Assembly (NCBI GenBank): GCA_963519305.1
Contig: CAUQMS010000014.1
Location: 60,846-124,845 of the forward strand
Source: Ewingella sp963519305
Lineage (GTDB): Bacteria; Pseudomonadota; Gammaproteobacteria; Enterobacterales; Enterobacteriaceae
Reading direction: 5' to 3'
DNA: 64,000 nt
Shown here piece by piece: positions 44,036-52,325 of the stretch (the stretch's first letter is position 1; the number at the start of each line of letters is the position of its first letter). The notes beneath the pieces are model-generated. The model was not told the origin of the DNA. It saw only the letters and a list, made by a program, of their open reading frames with translations, and did not search any database. A program made the position numbers and the translations under genes.

Positions 44036-45436
44036 TCAGTTCAATTCACGAATGTCAGCGAAACGGCCTGTCACCGCTGCCGCGGCTGCCATTGCCGGGC
44101 TAACCAGATGCGTGCGGCCGCCACGGCCCTGACGGCCTTCGAAGTTACGGTTACTGGTGGATGCGCAACGCTCGCCTGGTTCCAGACGGTCATTATTCAT
44201 CGCCAGACACATAGAACAGCCTGGCAGACGCCATTCAAAACCGGCTTCGATAAAGATCTTATCCAGACCCTCTTCTTCTGCCTGCGCTTTCACCGGGCCA
44301 GAGCCTGGAACCACAATCGCCTGCACGCCATTAGCTACTTTACGGCCTTTGGCGATAGCCGCAGCGGCGCGTAAATCTTCAATGCGTGAGTTGGTGCAAG
44401 AACCGATAAACACTTTGTCGATAGCCACATCTGTCAGTTTGATGCCCGGTTGCAGATCCATATAGGCCAGGGCTTTTTCGGCTGACGCGCGTTCAACCGG
44501 ATCGCTGAACGATGATGGATTTGGGATCACCTGATTGACTGCCATCACCTGACCCGGATTAGTACCCCAGGTGACCTGCGGCGCGATATCGGCTGCGTTC
44601 AGAGTGACTGTCGCGTCAAATTTAGCATCGCTATCAGTCTTCAGGGTTTTCCAGTAGGCAACGGCTTGATCCCAGTCCTGACCTTTCGGCGCAAACTGGC
44701 GCCCTTTCAGGTAAGCAAAAGTCGTTTCATCGGCTGCAACCAGACCGGCTTTCGCACCCATTTCAATTGCCATGTTGCACAAAGTCATACGACCTTCCAT
44801 GCTTAGGGCTTCAATTGCTTTACCGCAGAATTCCACTACGTGGCCAGTACCGCCCGCGCTGCCGGTTTTACCGATGATCGCCAGCACGATATCTTTCGCG
44901 GTAATGCCCGCAGGGGCATCGCCGGTGACCTCAATTTTCATAGTTTTGGCGCGGCCCTGTTTCAGGGTTTGCGTCGCCAGAACGTGTTCTACTTCTGATG
45001 TGCCGATACCGAACGCCAGTGAGCCGAAGGCGCCGTGCGTCGCGGTATGCGAGTCACCGCAGACGATGGTCATGCCCGGCAAGGTCATGCCTTGCTCAGG
45101 ACCGATAACGTGAACGATGCCCTGGAAAGGGTGGTTCAGGTCATACAGCTGCACGCCGAACTCCGCACAGTTCTTGATCAGCTCCTGCATCTGAATGCGT
45201 GCCATTTCGCCGCTGGCATTAATGTCTTTGGTTTGCGTGGACACGTTGTGGTCCATCGTCGCGAAGGTTTTGCCTGGCTGACGCACCTGACGGCCCATGG
45301 CGCGCAGGCCGTCGAACGCCTGCGGAGACGTCACTTCGTGCACCAGATGGCGGTCGATGTACAACAGCGGCGTTTCGTTTTGCGCTTCGTAGACGACGTG
45401 CGCATCAAACAATTTCTGATATAAGGTCTTCGCCAT
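44036..45436 (-). CDS. leuC: 3-isopropylmalate dehydratase large subunit
   Basis: A 466-residue aconitase-family subunit holding the [4Fe-4S] cluster. It converts 2-isopropylmalate to 3-isopropylmalate. The cluster cysteines are in GSCTNSRIEDL and in PGCSMCLAMN. The frame is open to 45571, overlapping leuB, but the conserved MAKTLYQKLFDAH start at 45436 is used, one base after the leuB stop. Confidence 0.97.
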   Translation of the reverse strand: MAKTLYQKLFDAHVVYEAQNETPLLYIDRHLVHEVTSPQAFDGLRAMGRQVRQPGKTFATMDHNVSTQTKDINASGEMARIQMQELIKNCAEFGVQLYDLNHPFQGIVHVIGPEQGMTLPGMTIVCGDSHTATHGAFGSLAFGIGTSEVEHVLATQTLKQGRAKTMKIEVTGDAPAGITAKDIVLAIIGKTGSAGGTGHVVEFCGKAIEALSMEGRMTLCNMAIEMGAKAGLVAADETTFAYLKGRQFAPKGQDWDQAVAYWKTLKTDSDAKFDATVTLNAADIAPQVTWGTNPGQVMAVNQVIPNPSSFSDPVERASAEKALAYMDLQPGIKLTDVAIDKVFIGSCTNSRIEDLRAAAAIAKGRKVANGVQAIVVPGSGPVKAQAEEEGLDKIFIEAGFEWRLPGCSMCLAMNNDRLEPGERCASTSNRNFEGRQGRGGRTHLVSPAMAAAAAVTGRFADIRELN

Positions 45437-45437
45437 G

Positions 45438-46535
45438 TTATGCCCCTTCGGCCACGAAGCGGGCAATGATATCGCCCATTTCGCTGGTGCCAATTGCGTT
45501 GTTACTGTTTGCCAGATCGCCTGTACGGTGTCCGGCTTCCAATACTTTGTTGACTGCCTGCTCGATGGCATCTGCTGCTTCGTCAGCGCCGAGGCTGTAA
45601 CGCAGTAACAGTGCGGCAGAAAGGATTTGTGCTATTGGGTTGGCGATGTTTTTCCCGGCAATATCTGGTGCTGAACCCCCCGCCGGTTCGAACAGTCCAA
45701 ACGCCTGCTCGTTCATACTGGCTGATGGCAACATGCCCATGGAGCCTGTGATCATCGCACACTCGTCAGACAGAATATCGCCGAACAGGTTAGAGCACAG
45801 CAGCACGTCGAACTGCGACGGGTCTTTGATCAACTGCATGGTAGCGTTGTCGATGTACATGTGGCTCAGGCTGACATCCGGGTAGTCTTTAGCGATCTCG
45901 TTAACCACTTCGCGCCACATGATGGACGTTTGCAGCACGTTGGCTTTATCAATCGATGTCACTTTGCTACGGCGTTTACGCGCAGATTCAAACGCGATGC
46001 GGGCGATGCGTTCAATTTCGAAACGGTAATAGACCTCAGTGTCGAAGGCTTTCTCATGCATGCCCTGACCTTCACGGCCTTTTGGCTGACCAAAGTAGAT
46101 CCCCCCGGTCAGTTCGCGCACGCACAGAATATCGAAGCCTTTGGCGGCGATATCGGCACGCAGCGGACAGAACTCCTCCAGACCCTGATACAGACGGGCA
46201 GGGCGCAGGTTACTGAACAGCTTAAAGTGTTTACGCAGTGGCAATAATGCGCCGCGTTCTGGCTGATCGTTTGGCGGCAGATGTTCCCATTTCGGGCCAC
46301 CGACCGAACCGAACAGAATGGCGTCAGCTTGCTCACAACCGGCAACGGTAGCCGGTGGTAACGGACTGCCGTGTTTGTCGATGGCTGCGCCACCCACGTC
46401 GTATTCGCTGGTAGAAATTTTCAGGCCAAAACGCTGACGCACAGCGTCCAGTACTTTATAAGCCTGCTGCATAACTTCCGGGCCGATGCCGTCGCCGGGT
46501 AAGACGGCAATATGATGGGTCTTGCTCATGTTCAC
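45438..46535 (-). CDS. leuB: 3-isopropylmalate dehydrogenase
   Basis: A 365-residue NAD-dependent beta-decarboxylating dehydrogenase of the isocitrate/isopropylmalate dehydrogenase family. Signatures: VLPGDGIGPEVM at the N terminus, RELTGGIYFG, and NLFGDILSDECAMITGSMGMLPSAS. The GTG at 46535 overlaps the leuA stop (GTGA) with AGGA 6-7 bases upstream; an ATG two codons later (46529) is the alternative. It oxidises and decarboxylates 3-isopropylmalate to 2-oxoisocaproate. Confidence 0.97.
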   Translation of the reverse strand: MNMSKTHHIAVLPGDGIGPEVMQQAYKVLDAVRQRFGLKISTSEYDVGGAAIDKHGSPLPPATVAGCEQADAILFGSVGGPKWEHLPPNDQPERGALLPLRKHFKLFSNLRPARLYQGLEEFCPLRADIAAKGFDILCVRELTGGIYFGQPKGREGQGMHEKAFDTEVYYRFEIERIARIAFESARKRRSKVTSIDKANVLQTSIMWREVVNEIAKDYPDVSLSHMYIDNATMQLIKDPSQFDVLLCSNLFGDILSDECAMITGSMGMLPSASMNEQAFGLFEPAGGSAPDIAGKNIANPIAQILSAALLLRYSLGADEAADAIEQAVNKVLEAGHRTGDLANSNNAIGTSEMGDIIARFVAEGA

Positions 46536-48103
46536 ACCGTTTCCTGATTGTTTTGTTTTTCGGTTTGCAGGCGCTGTTTTTCGATTTCTACCTGCTTGCT
46601 GCGCCAGATGCTGTTCAATACGTGGACCATTGCTTTGGCAGAGGATTCGACAATGTCCGTCGCCAGACCGACGCCGTGGAAGCGACGACCATTAAAGGAG
46701 ACAACAATATCGACCTGGCCTAATGCATCGCGGCCATGGCCTTTGGCAGTGAGCTGATATTTGACCAGCTCAATTTGATAGCCGGTGATGCGGTTAATGG
46801 CCTGATAGACCGCGTCCACCGGACCGTTGCCGGTCGCGGCTTCGGTTTTCACTTCGTCACCGCTGGCCAGATTGACTGACGCAGTGGCGGTGATGCTGGA
46901 GCCGGATTGCACGCTGAAGTTGTCCAGACGGTAAAACTCTGGCTCTTCCTGCTGTTTGTTAATGAACACCAGCGCTTCCAGATCGTAATCAAAGACCTGA
47001 CCTTTCTTGTCGGCCAGTTTCAAAAACGCGGTATACAGATGATCCATATTATAGTCGGATTCTTTGTAGCCCATCTCTTCCATACGGTGCTTCACGGCAG
47101 CGCGGCCGGAGCGGGAAGTCAGGTTCAACTGAATCTGGTTCAGGCCGATGGATTCCGGGGTCATGATTTCGTAGTTTTCGCGATTCTTCAGCACGCCATC
47201 CTGATGAATACCAGAAGAGTGAGCGAAGGCATTCGAGCCAACAATCGCTTTATTGCCCGGAATAGGCATGTTGGTTATTTGGCTGACAATCTGGCTGGTG
47301 CGGTAAATCTCTTTATGATTGATGTTGGTGTGCACGTTCATGTATTCGGAACGGGTGCGGATCGCCATGATCACTTCTTCCAGCGCGGTGTTACCTGCAC
47401 GCTCACCAATACCGTTCAGTGTGCCTTCAACCTGACGGGCCCCGGCCTGAATTGCCGCGATGGAGTTACCCACGGCCATACCCAGATCGTCGTGGCAGTG
47501 AACGGAGATAATCGCTTTATCAATGTTCGGAACGCGCTCGTACAAATTAGTGATGATGCCGCCGAACTGAGTTGGCGTGGTGTAGCCAACGGTGTCAGGG
47601 ATATTAATGGTGGTGGCACCGGCTTTAATCGCCGCTTCAACCACGCGGCACAGGTTGTCTAACGGTGTACGGCCGGCATCTTCGCAGGAAAACTCAACAT
47701 CATCGGTATAATTGCGAGCGCGTTTCACTGAGTGAATCGCCATATCCAGCACCTGATCAAACGAACGCTTCAGTTTGGATTCAATGTGCAATGTAGAGGT
47801 GGCCAGGAACACATGGATACGAAAGGCTTCAGCGACGCGCAACGCTTCTGCGGCGGCATCAATATCACCATCGACGCATCGGGCCAAACCGCAAACCCGG
47901 CTGTTTTTAATCTGTCGCGCAATGGTCTGCACGGATTCAAAATCGCCCGGGGATGAGACCGGAAAACCGACTTCCATAACGTCAACGCCCATTCTCTCCA
48001 GCGCGATGGCTATTTGCAGTTTATCTTTAACGCTCAGGCTGGCCTGTAATGCCTGTTCACCATCACGCAGCGTGGTATCGAAAATAATGACTTGTTGGCT
48101 CAT
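46532..48103 (-). CDS. leuA: 2-isopropylmalate synthase
   Basis: A 523-residue enzyme that condenses acetyl-CoA with 2-oxoisovalerate as the first committed step of leucine synthesis. The DRE-TIM signature FDTTLRDGEQALQAS is near residues 8-22, the metal-binding HCHDD motif is near 200, and a C-terminal leucine-sensing regulatory domain (LeuA dimer) follows from about 390. The ATG at 48103 has AAGGA 8 bases upstream; the frame extends to 48133. It is first after the leuL leader and attenuator. Confidence 0.97.
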   Translation of the reverse strand: MSQQVIIFDTTLRDGEQALQASLSVKDKLQIAIALERMGVDVMEVGFPVSSPGDFESVQTIARQIKNSRVCGLARCVDGDIDAAAEALRVAEAFRIHVFLATSTLHIESKLKRSFDQVLDMAIHSVKRARNYTDDVEFSCEDAGRTPLDNLCRVVEAAIKAGATTINIPDTVGYTTPTQFGGIITNLYERVPNIDKAIISVHCHDDLGMAVGNSIAAIQAGARQVEGTLNGIGERAGNTALEEVIMAIRTRSEYMNVHTNINHKEIYRTSQIVSQITNMPIPGNKAIVGSNAFAHSSGIHQDGVLKNRENYEIMTPESIGLNQIQLNLTSRSGRAAVKHRMEEMGYKESDYNMDHLYTAFLKLADKKGQVFDYDLEALVFINKQQEEPEFYRLDNFSVQSGSSITATASVNLASGDEVKTEAATGNGPVDAVYQAINRITGYQIELVKYQLTAKGHGRDALGQVDIVVSFNGRRFHGVGLATDIVESSAKAMVHVLNSIWRSKQVEIEKQRLQTEKQNNQETV

Positions 48104-48144
48104 GGGTAGATTCCTTGTCTGCTGTACTTTCACGCCGTGGAGGT

Positions 48145-48174
48145 AAAAAAAAACCCGCGCATCGGCGCGGGTTT
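48145..48174 (-). terminator. leu operon attenuator terminator
   Basis: AAACCCGCGC (48151-48160) pairs with GCGCGGGTTT (48165-48174). On the minus strand it is followed by a run of T and lies between leuL and leuA, the position of a transcription attenuator. Confidence 0.88.
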
Positions 48175-48194
48175 AGTGTCTGTGGAAGAGGAAA

Positions 48195-48278
48195 TCAGTT
48201 CTGATTTTCGGCCACTGGCTTACCGCGCAAGTTTTCTGCGTTAAGTAGTAGGCCTGATAGACGAATGATCATTAACAT
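48195..48278 (-). CDS. leuL: leu operon leader peptide
   Basis: A 27-residue peptide, too short for ordinary gene calling. It begins MLMIIRLSGLLLNA and contains three consecutive leucine codons (CTA CTA CTT) with another CTA just before. The E. coli leader has the same layout (...FTGLLLLNAF...). It stops 21 bases before the terminator stem. When charged tRNA-Leu is scarce the ribosome stalls at the leucine codons, preventing the terminator and turning leuABCD on. No strong ribosome binding site stands out beyond AAGAGAAG upstream. Confidence 0.88.
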   Translation of the reverse strand: MLMIIRLSGLLLNAENLRGKPVAENQN

Positions 48279-48843
48279 GAGTTTCAGCTTCTCTTAAATT
48301 GGGATAATAAAATCGGGGTTATTTAAACCGTTGGCTAAATTGATACGTGAATGTGCCTTTCATGTCAACTCTTCTGAAGACAAAACGACGAGACTTACAG
48401 TATGTGAGAGTGAATCTCATTTGGTGTAATGTGCTGTGTAACGCTGTTCATCTGAAGTAATCAAATTTCATGACTTTTGTGTATAGCCAAAAAAATAAAT
48501 GGTCTAATTTAGGACTATTTTTCCAGTCGCATCAAAAATATTTGAGTAAATTCATTGGGTTGCGACGTGTTTATTTATGCTTAATTAGTCATTTAATTTT
48601 CATATGTTGTTCGGGGAAGTATTTTGTAGTTCTATATCATTTCCTACAGAGCATTGTATTAAGAAAAAGATACATTCCATCTATCACTAATTTTCTCGGT
48701 CTCAAATTAAGGATGATGAAGGATATATTTTAAGATAATTACATCATTGGGTTGGTGTTTTGTCATTGAAATGTTACACGAAATTAAATTTCATTCTAAT
48801 TTTAGTCAAGCTAAACACTAAGAATATTCCATTGGAGGGGGCG
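48279..48843. other. AT-rich intergenic region between leuL and leuO
   Basis: About 565 bases, distinctly AT-richer than its surroundings. It must hold the divergent leuLABCD and leuO promoters. An 87-codon frame (48470-48733) lies here but has no family resemblance or ribosome binding site. The composition suits H-NS silencing of leuO, which is known in E. coli. Confidence 0.6.
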
Positions 48844-49788
48844 ATGACGGAAAAGTTAGTTGATATTCAACCAGAGCTAACGAGGGCTACCGGACATCTG
48901 CGTAATGTTGATCTTAACTTATTGACAGTTTTTGATGCAGTCATGCAATTGCAAAATATTACCCGAGCATCGCAAATGTTAGGGATGTCGCAGCCTGCAG
49001 TCAGCAACGCGGTTTCACGTTTAAAAGTCATGTTTAATGATGATTTGTTCGTACGCAGTGGCCGGGGAATTCAGCCTACGACGCGCGCCAGACAACTGTT
49101 TGGCCCGGTCAGGCAGGCATTGCAAACTATAATGAATGAGCTACCTGGCGCTGGCTTTGACGACAAAACAAGTCTGCGACAGTTCAATATTGCTATATGT
49201 AGTCCTTTAGATCTTCGTCTTACTGCGAATATTCTTAATTCATTAGAAATGAAATCATCTTTTGTAACCGTTAATTTTCAAACGTTAATTTCAGATAATA
49301 TTGAGCATCAGTTACGTTATCAGGATATTGAGTTTGTTATTAGCTATCGTAGCTTCGAAAGACCCGGTTTTTGTAATCAGCCTCTCTTTACGGATGAGCT
49401 TGTATTGGTCGCCGCACAGCATCATCCAAGAATTAGTCCGCACATGTCAGACGAGAAATATCTTAATGAGCAACATGCCGTTGTGATGTGTGGAAGTCAT
49501 TACTCATTTAGCCTGCCTTATTATGACTCTCCGGCCGGGAAGCCGTTAATCGGCTATCAGGGCACAGATTTAAACAGCGTGATGAATATTGTCTCCAAAA
49601 CGCATATGGTGGCTCTGGTACCACGCTGGCTGGCGCAATCTCATGCCGGAATGTTAAATCTGAATATCATTCCGATGCCCTGGATGAACAATCAATTACC
49701 TTGTTATCTCACCTGGCATGAATCCGCCAGTAAAGATAAAGGGAATTTGTGGATGAAGTCTCTTCTCGAACAGGCGGAAACGCTCTAA
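48844..49788 (+). CDS. leuO: LysR-family regulator LeuO
   Basis: A 314-residue LysR-type regulator. The N-terminal helix-turn-helix is in LNLLTVFDAVMQLQNITRASQMLGMSQPAVSNAVSRLK (about residues 25-62), followed by the effector-binding domain. LeuO counteracts H-NS silencing at many loci in enterobacteria. The start at 48844 has GGAGGGG immediately upstream; the frame is open to 48760. It is divergent from the leu operon, as in E. coli, and its GC content is lower than that of the flanking genes. Confidence 0.95.
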   Translation: MTEKLVDIQPELTRATGHLRNVDLNLLTVFDAVMQLQNITRASQMLGMSQPAVSNAVSRLKVMFNDDLFVRSGRGIQPTTRARQLFGPVRQALQTIMNELPGAGFDDKTSLRQFNIAICSPLDLRLTANILNSLEMKSSFVTVNFQTLISDNIEHQLRYQDIEFVISYRSFERPGFCNQPLFTDELVLVAAQHHPRISPHMSDEKYLNEQHAVVMCGSHYSFSLPYYDSPAGKPLIGYQGTDLNSVMNIVSKTHMVALVPRWLAQSHAGMLNLNIIPMPWMNNQLPCYLTWHESASKDKGNLWMKSLLEQAETL

Positions 49789-50085
49789 TCGTGATGCATT
49801 CAGTGCGTAAGTGATTTTAGCTGCCTGATTAGTACTATCTGGTTTTTTATCCTGCGCGGAAGTGTGTCCATTTTTGCCATTTCCGCGCTGGTGTATTTTG
49901 TAAAACTTTCCCTTCCATGCTTTCCATTTTTCGTTTTCTTCGTCTTTACTGAATCATATTTTGATTTGCCAGTCTTTACAGACTCGGTAGACTACGCAAA
50001 ATGTTAATAATGGTGAGCAAATGCAAATAAACCTTTGGGTTTATGGTGTCTGGCGGCTCTTCCTTTCCTCTCAGGCTGGCAGGCT
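49789..50085. other. Gap between leuO and the acyl-CoA ligase gene
   Basis: About 297 bases with no recognised gene or clear hairpin terminator. It presumably contains the ligase promoter. Confidence 0.5.
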
Positions 50086-51882
50086 ATGAACACGACTTTC
50101 TCTGACTATCATCTCGTTACCCGTTTTCGTGAGCAGCTCTCCCTGCGGCCTGACAGTATCGCTTTTCGTGAATGGTCAGCTGACCGGGAAACAGCGCTGA
50201 CGTGGCGAGAAGCTGGTAATAAAGTCGATCATCTGTCGCGTCTTTTATTGCAACTGGGAATTGAAACTCAGGAACGCGTGGCGATTTGCGGCAGCAATGG
50301 AATGGCCTGGACGCTGGCCGATATGGCTATTTTACAACTTCGCGCCATCACTGTGCCGATTTATGCCACCAATACGGCTGCACAGTCGGCCTATGTTTTG
50401 AATGATGCCGGCATCCGCACACTGTTTATTCTCGGCCAGACGCAGTTTGATGCCGCCATCCAGTTGCGTGAATTCTGCCCGCAGTTACAACATATTTTGG
50501 TACTCGATGCCGACGTTGATCTGCGCGACGTGGCCATTGCCCGCTACGTGCATTCGCAGGAAGAGCCAGCCGGTTCCCTGAATACGTTATTGCTGGCGCG
50601 CGTAGCGCAGTGCCGTTTGGAAGATCTCTTTACGCTGATTTATACCTCGGGCACCACGGGAGAGCCTAAGGGCGTGATGCTCGATTACCGCAGCATGGCC
50701 ACGCAGCTCCAGCAACATGAACAACGCCTTGCACTGTCAGACCGCGATGTCTCCCTGTGCTTCCTGCCGCTGGCGCACGTTTTCGAACGTGCATGGAGTT
50801 TTTTCGTCATGCATTGCGGCGCGCAGAACGTCTACCTGCGGGAAACCGATCTGGTTCGTGAGGCGTTGCAGGCGATCAGGCCAACGGTCATGTGTGCAGT
50901 TCCGCGTTTTTATGAAAAAGTCTTCAGCGCAATTAATCAGAAAGTCGCCCACTCCGGATATACCAAAAAGAAGTTGTTCCATTGGGCGATGGCCAGCGGC
51001 CGCGAGAAATTTCTATGCGAAAGAGAGGGGACTTCGCTTTCGTGGTGGCAAAAACGCCGCTATGTGCTGGCTGACAAACTGGTGCTCAGCAAGCTGCGCG
51101 CTTTGCTGGGCGGCAATCTGCGTTTTCTGCCGGCAGCAGGGGCCAGTCTCGACGATAACGTGATCCTGTTTTTTGAATCCATCGGCCTGAAAATCAAATA
51201 TGGTTACGGGCTGACCGAAACCTGCGCCACGGTGACCTGCTGGGAGGAAACGGAGTTTCTGTTTGGCTCGGTCGGCACCGCATTACCGCTGGTTGAGGTG
51301 CGCATCGGTGAGGAAAACGAAATTCAGGTACGCGGGCCGACGCTTTTCCGCGGCTATTTCAATAAACCGCAAGAGACGGCTGACAGCTTTACCGACGATG
51401 GCTGGTTCAAAACCGGCGATGCGGGAAAAAGGGATGAGCAGGGAAATCTGTTTGTTACCGAACGTTTAAAAGACCTGATGAAAACCTCGGGTGGAAAATA
51501 TATCGCGCCGCAGCGTATCGAAGGCACGCTGGTTCAGGATCGCTATATCGAACAGGCAGCAGTGATCGCAGATGCTAAGCACTTTGTTTCCGCGCTTATT
51601 GTGCCGGACTTTAATGCGCTGAGTGAGTATGCGCAGGCGCACCACATCGATTATCTCAATCGTGAGAGCCTGCTGAAGAATGAGCAGATTCTGTCGCTGT
51701 TTACCTACCGTGTCCGCGAAATCCAACATGAACTGGCCAGTTATGAGCAGGTGAAAAAATTCGCTCTGCTGACGACGCCTTTTACCATGGAAGCCGGGGA
51801 GCTGACACCAACCCTGAAGCTACGGCGTAAGATTATCCTCCAGCGTTACCAAAAAGAGGTCGATACCTTCTACCGTGACTAA
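50086..51882 (+). CDS. AMP-forming long-chain acyl-CoA ligase-like protein
   Basis: A 598-residue member of the ANL (adenylate-forming) superfamily, similar to the FadD15/long-chain fatty-acid CoA ligase subgroup. The AMP-binding loop YTSGTTGEPKG is at residues 186-196, GYGLTETCATVTCWE follows near residue 370, and GWFKTGDAGKRDEQG near 440 starts the C-terminal lid, with its lysine probably in TPTLKLRRK near the end. The ATG at 50086 is chosen; a TTG at 50035 is upstream but would read through non-conserved sequence. E. coli has no gene here between leuO and ilvI. The substrate is unknown; it may activate a fatty acid for uptake, lipid repair or storage. Confidence 0.85.
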   Translation: MNTTFSDYHLVTRFREQLSLRPDSIAFREWSADRETALTWREAGNKVDHLSRLLLQLGIETQERVAICGSNGMAWTLADMAILQLRAITVPIYATNTAAQSAYVLNDAGIRTLFILGQTQFDAAIQLREFCPQLQHILVLDADVDLRDVAIARYVHSQEEPAGSLNTLLLARVAQCRLEDLFTLIYTSGTTGEPKGVMLDYRSMATQLQQHEQRLALSDRDVSLCFLPLAHVFERAWSFFVMHCGAQNVYLRETDLVREALQAIRPTVMCAVPRFYEKVFSAINQKVAHSGYTKKKLFHWAMASGREKFLCEREGTSLSWWQKRRYVLADKLVLSKLRALLGGNLRFLPAAGASLDDNVILFFESIGLKIKYGYGLTETCATVTCWEETEFLFGSVGTALPLVEVRIGEENEIQVRGPTLFRGYFNKPQETADSFTDDGWFKTGDAGKRDEQGNLFVTERLKDLMKTSGGKYIAPQRIEGTLVQDRYIEQAAVIADAKHFVSALIVPDFNALSEYAQAHHIDYLNRESLLKNEQILSLFTYRVREIQHELASYEQVKKFALLTTPFTMEAGELTPTLKLRRKIILQRYQKEVDTFYRD

Positions 51883-52325
51883 GATCACATTACTGTCCCG
51901 GCGCAGCCCATTGTGCCGGGGTATTTACCCCGTGAGGCATTTTCTCATCCGCATAACGTTAAACTTAGCCCCAGACTGCCGCATAACGCTGTCATAATTT
52001 AATGCTGTAATTTATCCCCCCTTCCTGATATTCCTGAGTAGTTACTCTGGTTGAGCAGTGTTTTGTCTGGAGAGAGCCGGGCAGGGCAGTGAGACAGAAT
52101 AACCACATTTTTACTCCGGCATTTTGCCGTTTGCCTGACCTAAATTCAGACGTTAAGGTACTGAGTTAAGTCTGCGTAATCCGATAAGAACAACAGGGCT
52201 TGGCCCTCTTACCCGGAATGGCTGGAAAAGATTTCCGCCCTTCCTTTGAGTTGCTTACTTACCCGGGCAATTCACTTATTAAAATAAGTCATCCTATTAG
52301 AAGCAAAAAGCCTGGAGGCAAAACC
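51883..52325. other. Control region upstream of ilvIH
   Basis: 443 bases without a supported gene. A GC-rich hairpin at 51897-51920 just after the ligase gene could be a weak terminator. In E. coli the corresponding region binds Lrp at several degenerate sites; none can be called confidently here. No leucine-rich leader peptide was found. Confidence 0.55.

Noticed and set aside
46907..47662. 251-codon frame opposite leuA
   Set aside because: Antisense shadow of leuA with no recognisable domain.
48279..48360. A specific leu promoter
   Set aside because: Several weak -10-like hexamers (TATTAT, TAAATA) but none with a convincing -35 at normal spacing, so none was called.
48470..48733. 87-codon open frame in the leuL-leuO gap
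   Set aside because: No ribosome binding site, no recognisable family and very AT-rich; most likely chance.
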